A DNA stretch of 14,558 bases. It comes from CAUZEO01 sp963578625 (GTDB lineage: Bacteria > Verrucomicrobiota > Kiritimatiellia > SLOV01). A model generated the notes under the pieces. The model was not told the origin of the DNA and searched no databases. It saw only the letters and a list, made by a program, of their open reading frames with translations. Made by a program: the position numbers and the translations under genes. This document shows positions 6,321-13,418 of this stretch, one piece after another. The number at the start of each line of letters is the position of its first letter. Position 1 is the stretch's first letter. Where the stretch lies: assembly GCA_963578625.1 (NCBI GenBank), contig CAUZEO010000102.1:1-14558 (forward strand), read 5' to 3'.

Positions 6321-7709
6321 TTATAAATCGCCCGGATAGGCAGCACCGAGAAGCCGGGACGCAGCGCGATACCATGATCGCCTCTCTTCGCGGGCAAACT
6401 TGAGGGCTTCCCTGGCTCGAAACTCGAAGTCGTCCAGCGCCAGCCCGGCCGTCGCGCCAACATGGGTCTTCCGCGCTATGGCTTCCTTCGGGTCCCGCGC
6501 AGACAATGATTTAATGCTTTTCTTGACTTTCCGGTAGGCGTCACGGAACGGGATTCCCTGTCCCACGAGTTCCAACGCATAGTCGGTCGCAAACACGTCC
6601 GGCGTAAAAGCGGCGGTCAGCGCCTTCTCGTTAAAGCGCAATCCCCTCACGATCGACGACATTATATGAACGCTGCTGTGCGTGGTGTCCAGTCCCCGCA
6701 GGAATGGCTCCTTGATTTCCTGAAGATCCCGGTTATATCCGGAGGGGGTACCCTTAACGATTTCAAGAACCGCCATCCCGTCTCCCAGAACCCGGGATGT
6801 CCTCGCGCGAACCAACTCCAGCACATCCGGATTGTTCTTTTGCGGCATAATACTGCTGCCCGTGCAGTATTCGGCCGGCAGCTTTACGTAATCGAATTCG
6901 GGCATGGAGTAGAGCATGAGATCCTGGCTTAGCCGGGACAGGGTGATCATGATTTGCCCCAGCGCCTGCAAAATCATCGATTCAAGCTTTCCCCTCATGT
7001 TTCCGGCGTGCAAAACATTGTGCACAGTCCGGCTCATTCCAAGCAATCGGGTCACCAGGTCTCTGTCGATGGGCAAAGGAACGCCGTAGCCGGCGGCGGA
7101 CCCAAGCGGATTCTGATCATTCATCTGGTAAGCGGTCAATAGCATCGGTAAATCGTCCAGCAACCCTTCGGCATAAGCAGAAGCCCACAATGCCACCGAT
7201 GACGGCATCGCCTTTTGCATATGGGTCCTGCCTACCATCGGAACCGTTACGTGTTTTTTTGCGCAGCGGGTCAATGCGAGGGACAGGTCACCGGTTGCTT
7301 CCAGCAAGTTCAAGATCTGTTCCTTTGCGTACAGTCTCAAATCCAGAGCGGCCTGATCGTTTCGACTTCTGCCGGTGTGAATTTTCTTTCCCAATTCACC
7401 CAGCTTCTTCGTGAGTCGTCGCTCCACGGCAAGGTGAACATCCTGGTCGCTGAGCCGAATCCGGAATCGGCCCTTTCTGTGGTCCCCAATAATTGCCCGA
7501 AGCTCAGGAAGAAGCCTCTGTATATCTTTCGCAGTTAACAGTGGCGGCCTTACCGGCATGCGGGAGAGCATTACGGCATGGGCCGCCGTGCCCAGGCAAT
7601 CGGCTTCCACCAGGGCCAGGTCAAACTCGACGTCGTTTCCCGCGGTAAACGCAAGCGCATCGCAATGAATGACTCCCACCGTTGTCGATCTGGAATTCTG
7701 AGATGTCAA
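6321..7709 (-). CDS. argH: Argininosuccinate lyase
   Basis: The enzyme splits argininosuccinate into arginine and fumarate, the last step of arginine synthesis, in the cytoplasm as a tetramer. Numbering from the TTG start, the visible motifs are HTGRSRNDQ (111-119), GRTH with catalytic His (160-163), and the fumarase-superfamily signature GSSIMPQKNNPD (284-295; usual KK is KN here). GSAAGYG and SGYNRDLQ place it in the variant clade known from Bacteroidetes rather than the E. coli type. The length of 462 residues is normal. No ATG fits. TTG 7709 lies 19 nt after the upstream gene's stop and gives motif positions close to the norm, but its ribosome site is weak. GTG 7679 is the alternative. 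The open frame reaches 7862 but overlaps the previous gene. It is a lone arginine gene in this window. Confidence 0.88.
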   Translation of the reverse strand: MTSQNSRSTTVGVIHCDALAFTAGNDVEFDLALVEADCLGTAAHAVMLSRMPVRPPLLTAKDIQRLLPELRAIIGDHRKGRFRIRLSDQDVHLAVERRLTKKLGELGKKIHTGRSRNDQAALDLRLYAKEQILNLLEATGDLSLALTRCAKKHVTVPMVGRTHMQKAMPSSVALWASAYAEGLLDDLPMLLTAYQMNDQNPLGSAAGYGVPLPIDRDLVTRLLGMSRTVHNVLHAGNMRGKLESMILQALGQIMITLSRLSQDLMLYSMPEFDYVKLPAEYCTGSSIMPQKNNPDVLELVRARTSRVLGDGMAVLEIVKGTPSGYNRDLQEIKEPFLRGLDTTHSSVHIMSSIVRGLRFNEKALTAAFTPDVFATDYALELVGQGIPFRDAYRKVKKSIKSLSARDPKEAIARKTHVGATAGLALDDFEFRAREALKFAREERRSWYRAASRLLGAAYPGDL

Positions 7710-7728
7710 TTTTTGGCTTTCTTGTCGA

Positions 7729-9087
7729 TTATTGGTTCGAGCGCTGGTTCTGGGTTTCAAGTCTGTCCAAAAAATTTCGCCGATCCTGTTCCCTCCCGTC
7801 CTCCCCAGAGGAGAGATTCGGGGGCGGGGGCGGAGTTGCCAAATCCTGTTCCACGCCGGCAATATAATCAGAACGCGCAGCTAATGACCGTTCCAATCTA
7901 GCCGTTTCCGCCTCTGCGTTTTCGAGAGCCCGCCGGATTTTCCGCAGTTTCCCACCGGAAACATTCCCTGCGCCCACCGACCCGCCAAGGACTCTGAAAA
8001 AATTCACGTACCCATTCACCGCCGCCACAAATTCTGGCGCTTTTCCCACAGATAACAACGCCAATTCGGTGAGCTTTCGGTTGCACACTTGGGAAACCCA
8101 GCTTTCCTGGGTATAAGACACCAAATCGCCCGGGCCGAGCCGTAGGGGCACCACGTCGCCCGGATCACTGATCATATCTCGCGGATAAATCTCCAGTATT
8201 TTTTTCAGCGCAAGAATCGAATCGGAGTCCACCGCTCCGAGCTCGACCTGCACTTTGCTCAGGCGCGCGAGATGAAGCTCCCATTTCTTTTCAACGGATT
8301 TGGCTCCGTCTTCTTTGAGCACGTTTTCTGTGATCCAGGCCAGGTCCACATCTTTTCCGGACGCGATATAGGCAATCACTTCCTGCCAGCCAATCGTGTC
8401 GCTGATGTTTCTTAAAAGCCAGTTCATGAAAACACCGCACCACGCCTTCTCCGGAACCCACTGCTCCGGCAGTGTGTGCAAGCTCACCAGCGTCGCGACA
8501 GACCGAACCTCTTCTGCCGCCCACGAATCCCGGACAAACGTCTCGTTTCTCTCCAGCAATTCGCGGATCAAACATTGTGCGATCCCGACCGAGAACCAAT
8601 CGGGGAGCAACATCGATGCTGAATTCGGACCCATCCGTCTATGCATCACGACGATATACCGGTTCAGATGAATGCGAGTTAGAGCCTCCAAAAGCATCTC
8701 CTGCGTGACGGCCTCGGGGTTTTCGATCGTCATCCGCTGCTGAAGAGCCGTTCCAAAAAATTCTTGAGAGAACCGGATTCGCCCGGGTCCGTAATCACTC
8801 CCGTCGAATCCAACGATTTGGGCAATCTCCGCTCGGCCGAACGGCACCCGCTCTCCGAGCCGGGTCTCCAGTCGCGTCGTCATGCTCTCGAACCAGGCGC
8901 TAAGTGTGCCGGCATCCAGCGGGTCGAATCCACGCAGCACAAATCTGCGGGACGAACTGCTGAGAGGTGGGCTGGAAGACCGCGCCGGCTGAAGAAATGG
9001 TCTCTCGATGCCTTCACCACGCGACGGCGTGCCGCAAAGGTCCATTCCAAGAATAAGTCCGGCGGCAACAATACAGTATCTCTTCAT
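7729..9087 (-). CDS. Secreted protein of unknown function, peptidase MA-like region lacking HExxH
   Basis: This 452-residue protein has an N-terminal signal peptide (hydrophobic 4-18, probable cleavage near 20-25), so it is exported. About residues 128-185 recall the gluzincin peptidase MA fold: a helix followed by LLPDWFSVGIAQ (160-171), close to the LPxWLxEGLA motif of that family. The helix that should carry HExxH reads LLEALTRIHLNRY, so the zinc ligands are not there; if related, it is a pseudo-enzyme. Residues 380-415 look like a coiled coil. A run of five Pro (419-423) and a charged tail follow. The ATG overlaps the dtd stop (ATGA), with AGGAGA just upstream inside dtd, so the two are translationally coupled. 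I do not recognise a named family; the family link is inference. Confidence 0.7.
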   Translation of the reverse strand: MKRYCIVAAGLILGMDLCGTPSRGEGIERPFLQPARSSSPPLSSSSRRFVLRGFDPLDAGTLSAWFESMTTRLETRLGERVPFGRAEIAQIVGFDGSDYGPGRIRFSQEFFGTALQQRMTIENPEAVTQEMLLEALTRIHLNRYIVVMHRRMGPNSASMLLPDWFSVGIAQCLIRELLERNETFVRDSWAAEEVRSVATLVSLHTLPEQWVPEKAWCGVFMNWLLRNISDTIGWQEVIAYIASGKDVDLAWITENVLKEDGAKSVEKKWELHLARLSKVQVELGAVDSDSILALKKILEIYPRDMISDPGDVVPLRLGPGDLVSYTQESWVSQVCNRKLTELALLSVGKAPEFVAAVNGYVNFFRVLGGSVGAGNVSGGKLRKIRRALENAEAETARLERSLAARSDYIAGVEQDLATPPPPPNLSSGEDGREQDRRNFLDRLETQNQRSNQ

Positions 9088-9539
9088 GGAATTCTCCTGC
9101 CTCGACTCTCCAGAATCAGCGTGACCGGGCCATCGTTTTCCGAAGAAACGATCATTTCGGCCTGGTACTCGCCGGTCTCCACGCGGTGACCGAACTCCTT
9201 CAGCGCTGCCAGGTAGGCCTCATAGCCCGCCTTCCCTTCGTCCGGTTCTGCCGCGTCAATGTAGCTTGGCCGGTTTCCTTTCTTGCAGTCCCCATACAGC
9301 GTGAACTGACTCACCACAAGATACGCGCCATTTACTGCGTCGATCGCTTCGTTCATTCGCCCGTCTTTATCGGCGAAGATACGGAGCATCGCCGTCTTCC
9401 TGGCGAGGTAAGCCGCGTCCTGCTGCGTGTCGCCACCCGCGACGCCTACGAGGACGAGGGCGCCGGCGCTGATGGCTCCCACTTCCCGCTGCTCGACACG
9501 GACCTCCGCGCGCCGAACGCGCTGGATTACGAGTTTCAT
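9084..9539 (-). CDS. dtd: D-aminoacyl-tRNA deacylase
   Basis: This homodimeric cytoplasmic enzyme hydrolyses D-amino acids (and glycine from tRNA-Ala) from mischarged tRNA, protecting translation. The 151-residue product starting MKLVIQRVRRAEV has normal length. The family's active-site motifs are SQFTLYGD (82-89, SQxTL) and NDGPVTLILES near the C terminus (the cross-subunit NxGP motif). An in-frame TTG 10 codons upstream is open, but homologues begin at this Met. No strong ribosome site precedes it. It sits 98 nt after the zinc-ribbon membrane protein gene and overlaps the next gene by 4 nt. Confidence 0.95.
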   Translation of the reverse strand: MKLVIQRVRRAEVRVEQREVGAISAGALVLVGVAGGDTQQDAAYLARKTAMLRIFADKDGRMNEAIDAVNGAYLVVSQFTLYGDCKKGNRPSYIDAAEPDEGKAGYEAYLAALKEFGHRVETGEYQAEMIVSSENDGPVTLILESRGRRIP

Positions 9540-9637
9540 CCGGGCAGGATGTACATACCTCTGCCTCAAAACTCAATCAAGAACAGCTGCGAACCGGCGT
9601 GACCCCAGTAAGGAAGGAGAACAAGCGGTGGGCCCGA

Positions 9638-10369
9638 TCAGGATTTGCTTCCGTCACGAGTCGTGAAACGGACACTTCCAACCGTCTGATCAAGCTTTAC
9701 GATGTTGTTGAGAACAAACCGTTCCGGCTCCAAACCTTCGAATATACGCACTATTTGCTCCGAAACGAACCCAACGAGCGGTCCGGGAACAGGCAAATGC
9801 CCGACGTGGACACGATCCACTTGAAATCCGAAATCGCCTGACCCTACCACGGGGCTTCCCGAAATCACGTAGCCCAAGGGTACCGGACCAAACTTCATGG
9901 TTGCCATGACTTCGATCTCGGTTTTGTCGATAGAAATATTGACGTCGCTCAGCGTGGCAAACCCGCCGCCGCTATTCTGGTTGTAGGTATTTACGACGTC
10001 CAAAGCGTAAGCGTTGATTGCACGCTCTGGAAGAACCGAGCGAATTTCGATTCCGTTTTTACAGGCCTCGATCAGGTCTGATCGCGTTGATTCGTATTCC
10101 TTGGCTAGGTCTTTTTCTCCAACTTCGCCGAGTGGAATCGGTGGCCATAGCATAAAGCCGAGGAGAGCAAGAATGCCGAGAACAAGAACCAGGCGGACCA
10201 GCTTGAAGATTGGGTTTCCACCCGAACCGCGTTCACGCTTTACCGATTTTCTGATGTCGCCGTGGTCAATCTTCGTCAGATCCAGCTTTGCGCTGCAATC
10301 ATTGCAAAACAGGCTGGTCAGCTCGTTCTCAGTCCCACACTTGGTACATAATACGGTTGGTCTGGCCAT
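9638..10369 (-). CDS. Zinc-ribbon single-pass membrane protein, function unknown
   Basis: The 243-residue protein begins with a zinc ribbon (C8, C11, C22, C25; CTKC and CNDC). A basic stretch (40-50) and one transmembrane helix (about 57-76) follow, so the ribbon should be cytoplasmic and the remaining 165 residues outside. That outer region is mixed alpha/beta: a helix 85-105, then alternating strands such as SDVNISIDKTEIEVMATMKF, then LPVPGPLVGFVSEQIVRIFEGL. The pattern somewhat recalls YpmS-type lipid-associated proteins, but that is a weak resemblance. The ATG has no clear ribosome site. It lies 57 nt after fmdB, probably in the same operon. Confidence 0.75.
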   Translation of the reverse strand: MARPTVLCTKCGTENELTSLFCNDCSAKLDLTKIDHGDIRKSVKRERGSGGNPIFKLVRLVLVLGILALLGFMLWPPIPLGEVGEKDLAKEYESTRSDLIEACKNGIEIRSVLPERAINAYALDVVNTYNQNSGGGFATLSDVNISIDKTEIEVMATMKFGPVPLGYVISGSPVVGSGDFGFQVDRVHVGHLPVPGPLVGFVSEQIVRIFEGLEPERFVLNNIVKLDQTVGSVRFTTRDGSKS

Positions 10370-10426
10370 AATTGGAGTATCGTTCAGATTCGTGGTTAAA
10401 GTAATAGATCAGGCAGCGGTGATTCA

Positions 10427-10741
10427 TTAAGAGGAGGAAGGGGATTTCTTTTCTTTTTTCTTTTTAGAATCCTTTTTGGACCCGGCCCCTTCACCGCTCT
10501 TGGACTCTTTGCTGCTTGATTCACCAGGTTTGTCCGCCTCAGCTGCGGTCTTGTAACTCTCGCTGCGGTAATCGGTTTCATAAAATCCCGATCCCTTGAA
10601 AAGGAAGCCGGCGCCGCCGCTGATCAGGCGTTCCACACGCCCCCGGCACTCTGGACAGCGTTTCTTGGGCTCGTCACTCATAGATTGAAAGAGTTCGAAC
10701 CTGTGCCCGCACTTGCGGCACTGATAGTCGTAGGTCGGCAT
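10427..10741 (-). CDS. FmdB-like zinc ribbon protein
   Basis: The first 50 residues are the FmdB-type zinc ribbon: MPTYDYQCRKCGHRFE with C8 and C11, RCPEC with C29 and C32, and the usual LISGGAGFLFKGSGFYETDYR stretch after it. The C-terminal 40 residues are a Lys/Ser/Glu-rich tail typical of the family and probably disordered. The family's role is unproven despite the 'regulatory protein' label; small cytoplasmic proteins of this kind are widespread. The start has a strong AAGGTAAGGA ribosome site. A near-consensus promoter lies upstream, so this looks like the first gene of the minus-strand train that continues toward exeB. Confidence 0.88.
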   Translation of the reverse strand: MPTYDYQCRKCGHRFELFQSMSDEPKKRCPECRGRVERLISGGAGFLFKGSGFYETDYRSESYKTAAEADKPGESSSKESKSGEGAGSKKDSKKKKEKKSPSSS

Positions 10742-10773
10742 ATTTCCTTACCTTCGGAATTTTAGAGCCAGAT

Positions 10774-10803
10774 AACATAGCCCCCGGTATCGAATCGTGT
10801 CAA
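10774..10803 (-). promoter_or_regulatory. Predicted sigma-70-type promoter of fmdB
   Basis: On the minus strand a perfect TTGACA (10798-10803) is followed after 18 nt by TATGTT (10774-10779, 4/6). This predicts a start site about 25 nt upstream of the fmdB ATG, just before its ribosome site. It is the only good promoter I find for the seven-gene minus-strand train. Confidence 0.6.
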
Positions 10804-10818
10804 TCTAAAGACTTAACA

Positions 10819-10828
10819 GGGGGGGGGG
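10819..10828 (+). repeat. Homopolymeric G10 tract between fmdB and proB
   Basis: Ten consecutive G residues lie 13 nt upstream of the first proB ATG and 15 nt upstream of the fmdB -35 box. Runs of this length are prone to slippage during replication and sequencing. On the proB side the tract may also act as a loose ribosome site. Confidence 0.9.
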
Positions 10829-10841
10829 CGATTCCTCAATA

Positions 10842-12038
10842 ATGTGGAACCCACACAGAAAGCAGGGAACCCGTACCGCCCGGATGCAGTTCAAACACAT
10901 GAAAAATGCGAGCCAGGAACGAGAAGCCATCAAATCAGCACGTCGAATCGTCGTAAAGATCGGAAGTCGCGTGCTCGTGCAGCGTACCGGCCGACCTGAC
11001 ACCCGGCGGATGCGAAGCCTTGTCGCGGATCTTGTGGCACTTCGCAAGAGCGGACGCGAAGTAGTCATGGTATCCTCGGGCGCGGTCGGTGCAGGCATTG
11101 AAGCGCTTGGACTCTCAACCCGCCCCACCACGATCCCCGACCTCCAGATGGCGGCGGCCATAGGGCAGTCCCGCCTCATGGCGACCTACGATCAATTATT
11201 CGGCCGGCACCGCTGCAGGATCGCGCAGGTGCTCCTGACCCATGACGATCTGAAGAACCGCGAGCGCCACCTCAACACGCGGAACACCATCATGAATCTT
11301 CTCCGTCATGACGTCATTCCGATCGTCAATGAAAACGATGTTGTCGCGACCGAAGAGATCAAATTCGGGGACAATGATATGCTGGCCGCATTGGTATCCA
11401 TCCTCGTGCCCACCGACTTGCTGATCATGCTCTCCTCGACAGACGGATTGAGATCGCCCGCCGGCGGTGGGAGAACGCGCCGCGTTCCTCACTTGAAAAA
11501 GATTACACGGAAGGTGCGGGAACTCGCCAATGGGAAGGCGGACTCGCTAACTACCGGCGGCATGTCGGCAAAACTTGACGCCGCGAGTTACGCCGCCGAG
11601 GTAGGCATTCCGGTGATCATTGCCAACGGAAGGCGAGACGGTGTGCTCGAAAAGATCATCGAAGGAAAAGACGTGGGAACCCTGATCTGGGATCACGCGG
11701 CGCCCCAGACCGAGATGGACAGCCGAAAACGATGGATCGCCTTTTTTCATCGCGCAAAAGGCACCATCGAAATCGATGAAGGCGCCGGCCGATCCCTGAT
11801 CAATCAGGGTAAGAGTCTGCTCCCCATTGGTGTCGTGGAGGTCGATGGACAGTTCGCGATCGGATCCCTGGTAAACCTGAAGGCTCCCGATGGCACCCTG
11901 GTCGCGCGCGGCCTCGTCTACTTCTCGAGCGACGATATCCGGCGCATCAAAGGCAGAAAAACAACGGAAATTGAAAAAATTCTTGGAACCAGGAATTACG
12001 ATGAAGTGGTCCACCGAGACAACATGGTCCTCATATGA
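10842..12038 (+). CDS. proB: Glutamate 5-kinase with PUA domain
   Basis: This enzyme phosphorylates glutamate to gamma-glutamyl phosphate, the first and usually proline-inhibited step of proline synthesis. The amino-acid kinase domain shows VVKIGS (37-42), SSGAVGAG (78-85), IVNENDVV (161-168), FGDND (175-179) and TGGMSAKL (238-245). A C-terminal PUA domain (about 305-385: IDEGAGRSLINQGKSLLPIG, RRIKG, ILG) is present, as in E. coli. Start choice is unsure. ATG 10842 adds about 20 basic residues not usual in the family; ATG 10884 or 10899 (then 379 residues) would give a more standard N terminus, and none has a good ribosome site. It is followed 72 nt later by proA. Confidence 0.93.
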   Translation: MWNPHRKQGTRTARMQFKHMKNASQEREAIKSARRIVVKIGSRVLVQRTGRPDTRRMRSLVADLVALRKSGREVVMVSSGAVGAGIEALGLSTRPTTIPDLQMAAAIGQSRLMATYDQLFGRHRCRIAQVLLTHDDLKNRERHLNTRNTIMNLLRHDVIPIVNENDVVATEEIKFGDNDMLAALVSILVPTDLLIMLSSTDGLRSPAGGGRTRRVPHLKKITRKVRELANGKADSLTTGGMSAKLDAASYAAEVGIPVIIANGRRDGVLEKIIEGKDVGTLIWDHAAPQTEMDSRKRWIAFFHRAKGTIEIDEGAGRSLINQGKSLLPIGVVEVDGQFAIGSLVNLKAPDGTLVARGLVYFSSDDIRRIKGRKTTEIEKILGTRNYDEVVHRDNMVLI

Positions 12039-12110
12039 CTACAAATTCATCCGAAGCGTGGTACGGTAGCGGATACGAAACATCAGGTAACCCGGGTTGG
12101 AAAACGGATC

Positions 12111-13382
12111 ATGACGACCACGATACAAACAATAGAACAGGAAGTGCTTCGCATCGGAAAACAGGCGAAGGAGGCAGCTCATGCCTTGAGCCGGCTGGGA
12201 GAAGAGGAAAAAAACCGAATCCTTCTCTCGATGGCCGACGAAATCGACGCCCGGAAAGATGACCTTCAGACGGCGAATTCTTCAGACCTGACAGCGGGTC
12301 GTGAAGCAGGACTCTCCGCGGCGCTGCTGGACCGGCTCGAACTCACCGACGCACGCGTCCGGTCAATGAGCGACGGCATACGCGAAATCGTTACACTGCC
12401 GGATCCGGTCGGCGATGTGCTACGCGCCTGGGCCCGACCGAACGGACTCGAGATTGAGAAGGTCCGGGTGCCCATCGGCGTCATCGGAATCATTTACGAG
12501 TCACGCCCCAATGTCACGGCGGACGCGGCCGCCCTCTGCTTCAAAGCATCGAATGCTGTGATTCTTCGTGGAGGAAAGGAGGCTCGTCATTCCAACCATG
12601 CTATCGCAGAAACGCTAAAAGAAGGCGGATCTCGGGCGGGACTCCCGACTCACGCCGTCCAGCTAATTGGAACGACCGACCGGGACGCCGTCCGGGTTTT
12701 GGTTCAAATGACTGATTTCGTGGACATTATCATTCCACGAGGCGGCGAAGGACTGATACGCGCGGTGGCCGAAATGTCCCACGTACCCGTCATCAAGCAC
12801 TATAAGGGAGTCTGCCACACCTATGTGGACGCCAGCGCAGATCTCGATATGGCGCTCATTGTTTGTGAGAACGCAAAGGTCCAGCGACCCGGGGTCTGCA
12901 ATGCCATGGAAACCATGCTGGTTCACGAAGCGGTCGCAAAAGATTTTCTGCCCCGGATCTCTGAACGCCTCCTGTCGCAGGGAGTGGAACTCCGCGGCGA
13001 CAAAGCGTCACGCCGGATTGTTCCTCAGATGAACCCCGCCGTCGACGAGGACTGGGAGGAAGAATACCTGGATCTGATCCTGGCAGTTCGGGTGGTGCCG
13101 GATATCGATGCGGCAATAGAACATATCAATACGTTCGGCTCCCATCATTCCGACGCGATTGTCGCCGGCGAGAACACCGTGCAGGACGCATTTTGCCGGC
13201 AGGTGGACTCCGCCACGGTCTACGTGAACGCTTCTACACGATTCACCGACGGCGCCGAATTCGGCATGGGCGCGGAAATCGGCATCAGCACGGACAAGCT
13301 CCATGCACGGGGTCCCATGGGCCTGGAAGAGCTTACCACCTATAAGTTCGTTATCAACGGCGACGGCCAAATCAAGCAGTAG
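12111..13382 (+). CDS. proA: Gamma-glutamyl phosphate reductase
   Basis: This NADPH-dependent enzyme, an aldehyde-dehydrogenase relative, turns gamma-glutamyl phosphate into glutamate semialdehyde, which cyclises toward proline. The 423 residues are full length. Visible motifs include PIGVIGIIYESRPNV (121-135), the catalytic Cys263 in QRPGVCNAMET, the ProA signature AIEHINTFGSHHSDAI, and the C-terminal EFGMGAEIGISTDKLHARGPMGL. The ATG follows a GGAAAACGGA stretch with partial ribosome-site character. It lies directly behind proB, so the labile intermediate can be handed over. No proC is visible. Confidence 0.96.
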   Translation: MTTTIQTIEQEVLRIGKQAKEAAHALSRLGEEEKNRILLSMADEIDARKDDLQTANSSDLTAGREAGLSAALLDRLELTDARVRSMSDGIREIVTLPDPVGDVLRAWARPNGLEIEKVRVPIGVIGIIYESRPNVTADAAALCFKASNAVILRGGKEARHSNHAIAETLKEGGSRAGLPTHAVQLIGTTDRDAVRVLVQMTDFVDIIIPRGGEGLIRAVAEMSHVPVIKHYKGVCHTYVDASADLDMALIVCENAKVQRPGVCNAMETMLVHEAVAKDFLPRISERLLSQGVELRGDKASRRIVPQMNPAVDEDWEEEYLDLILAVRVVPDIDAAIEHINTFGSHHSDAIVAGENTVQDAFCRQVDSATVYVNASTRFTDGAEFGMGAEIGISTDKLHARGPMGLEELTTYKFVINGDGQIKQ

Positions 13383-13418
13383 CAAAAACGTCATCTTCAC
13401 CCGCTAACCAAGCGCCCA

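Noticed and set aside
11547..12014. 155-codon minus-strand frame inside proB
   Set aside because: It is fully antisense to the conserved kinase and PUA domains; no domain, no ribosome site.
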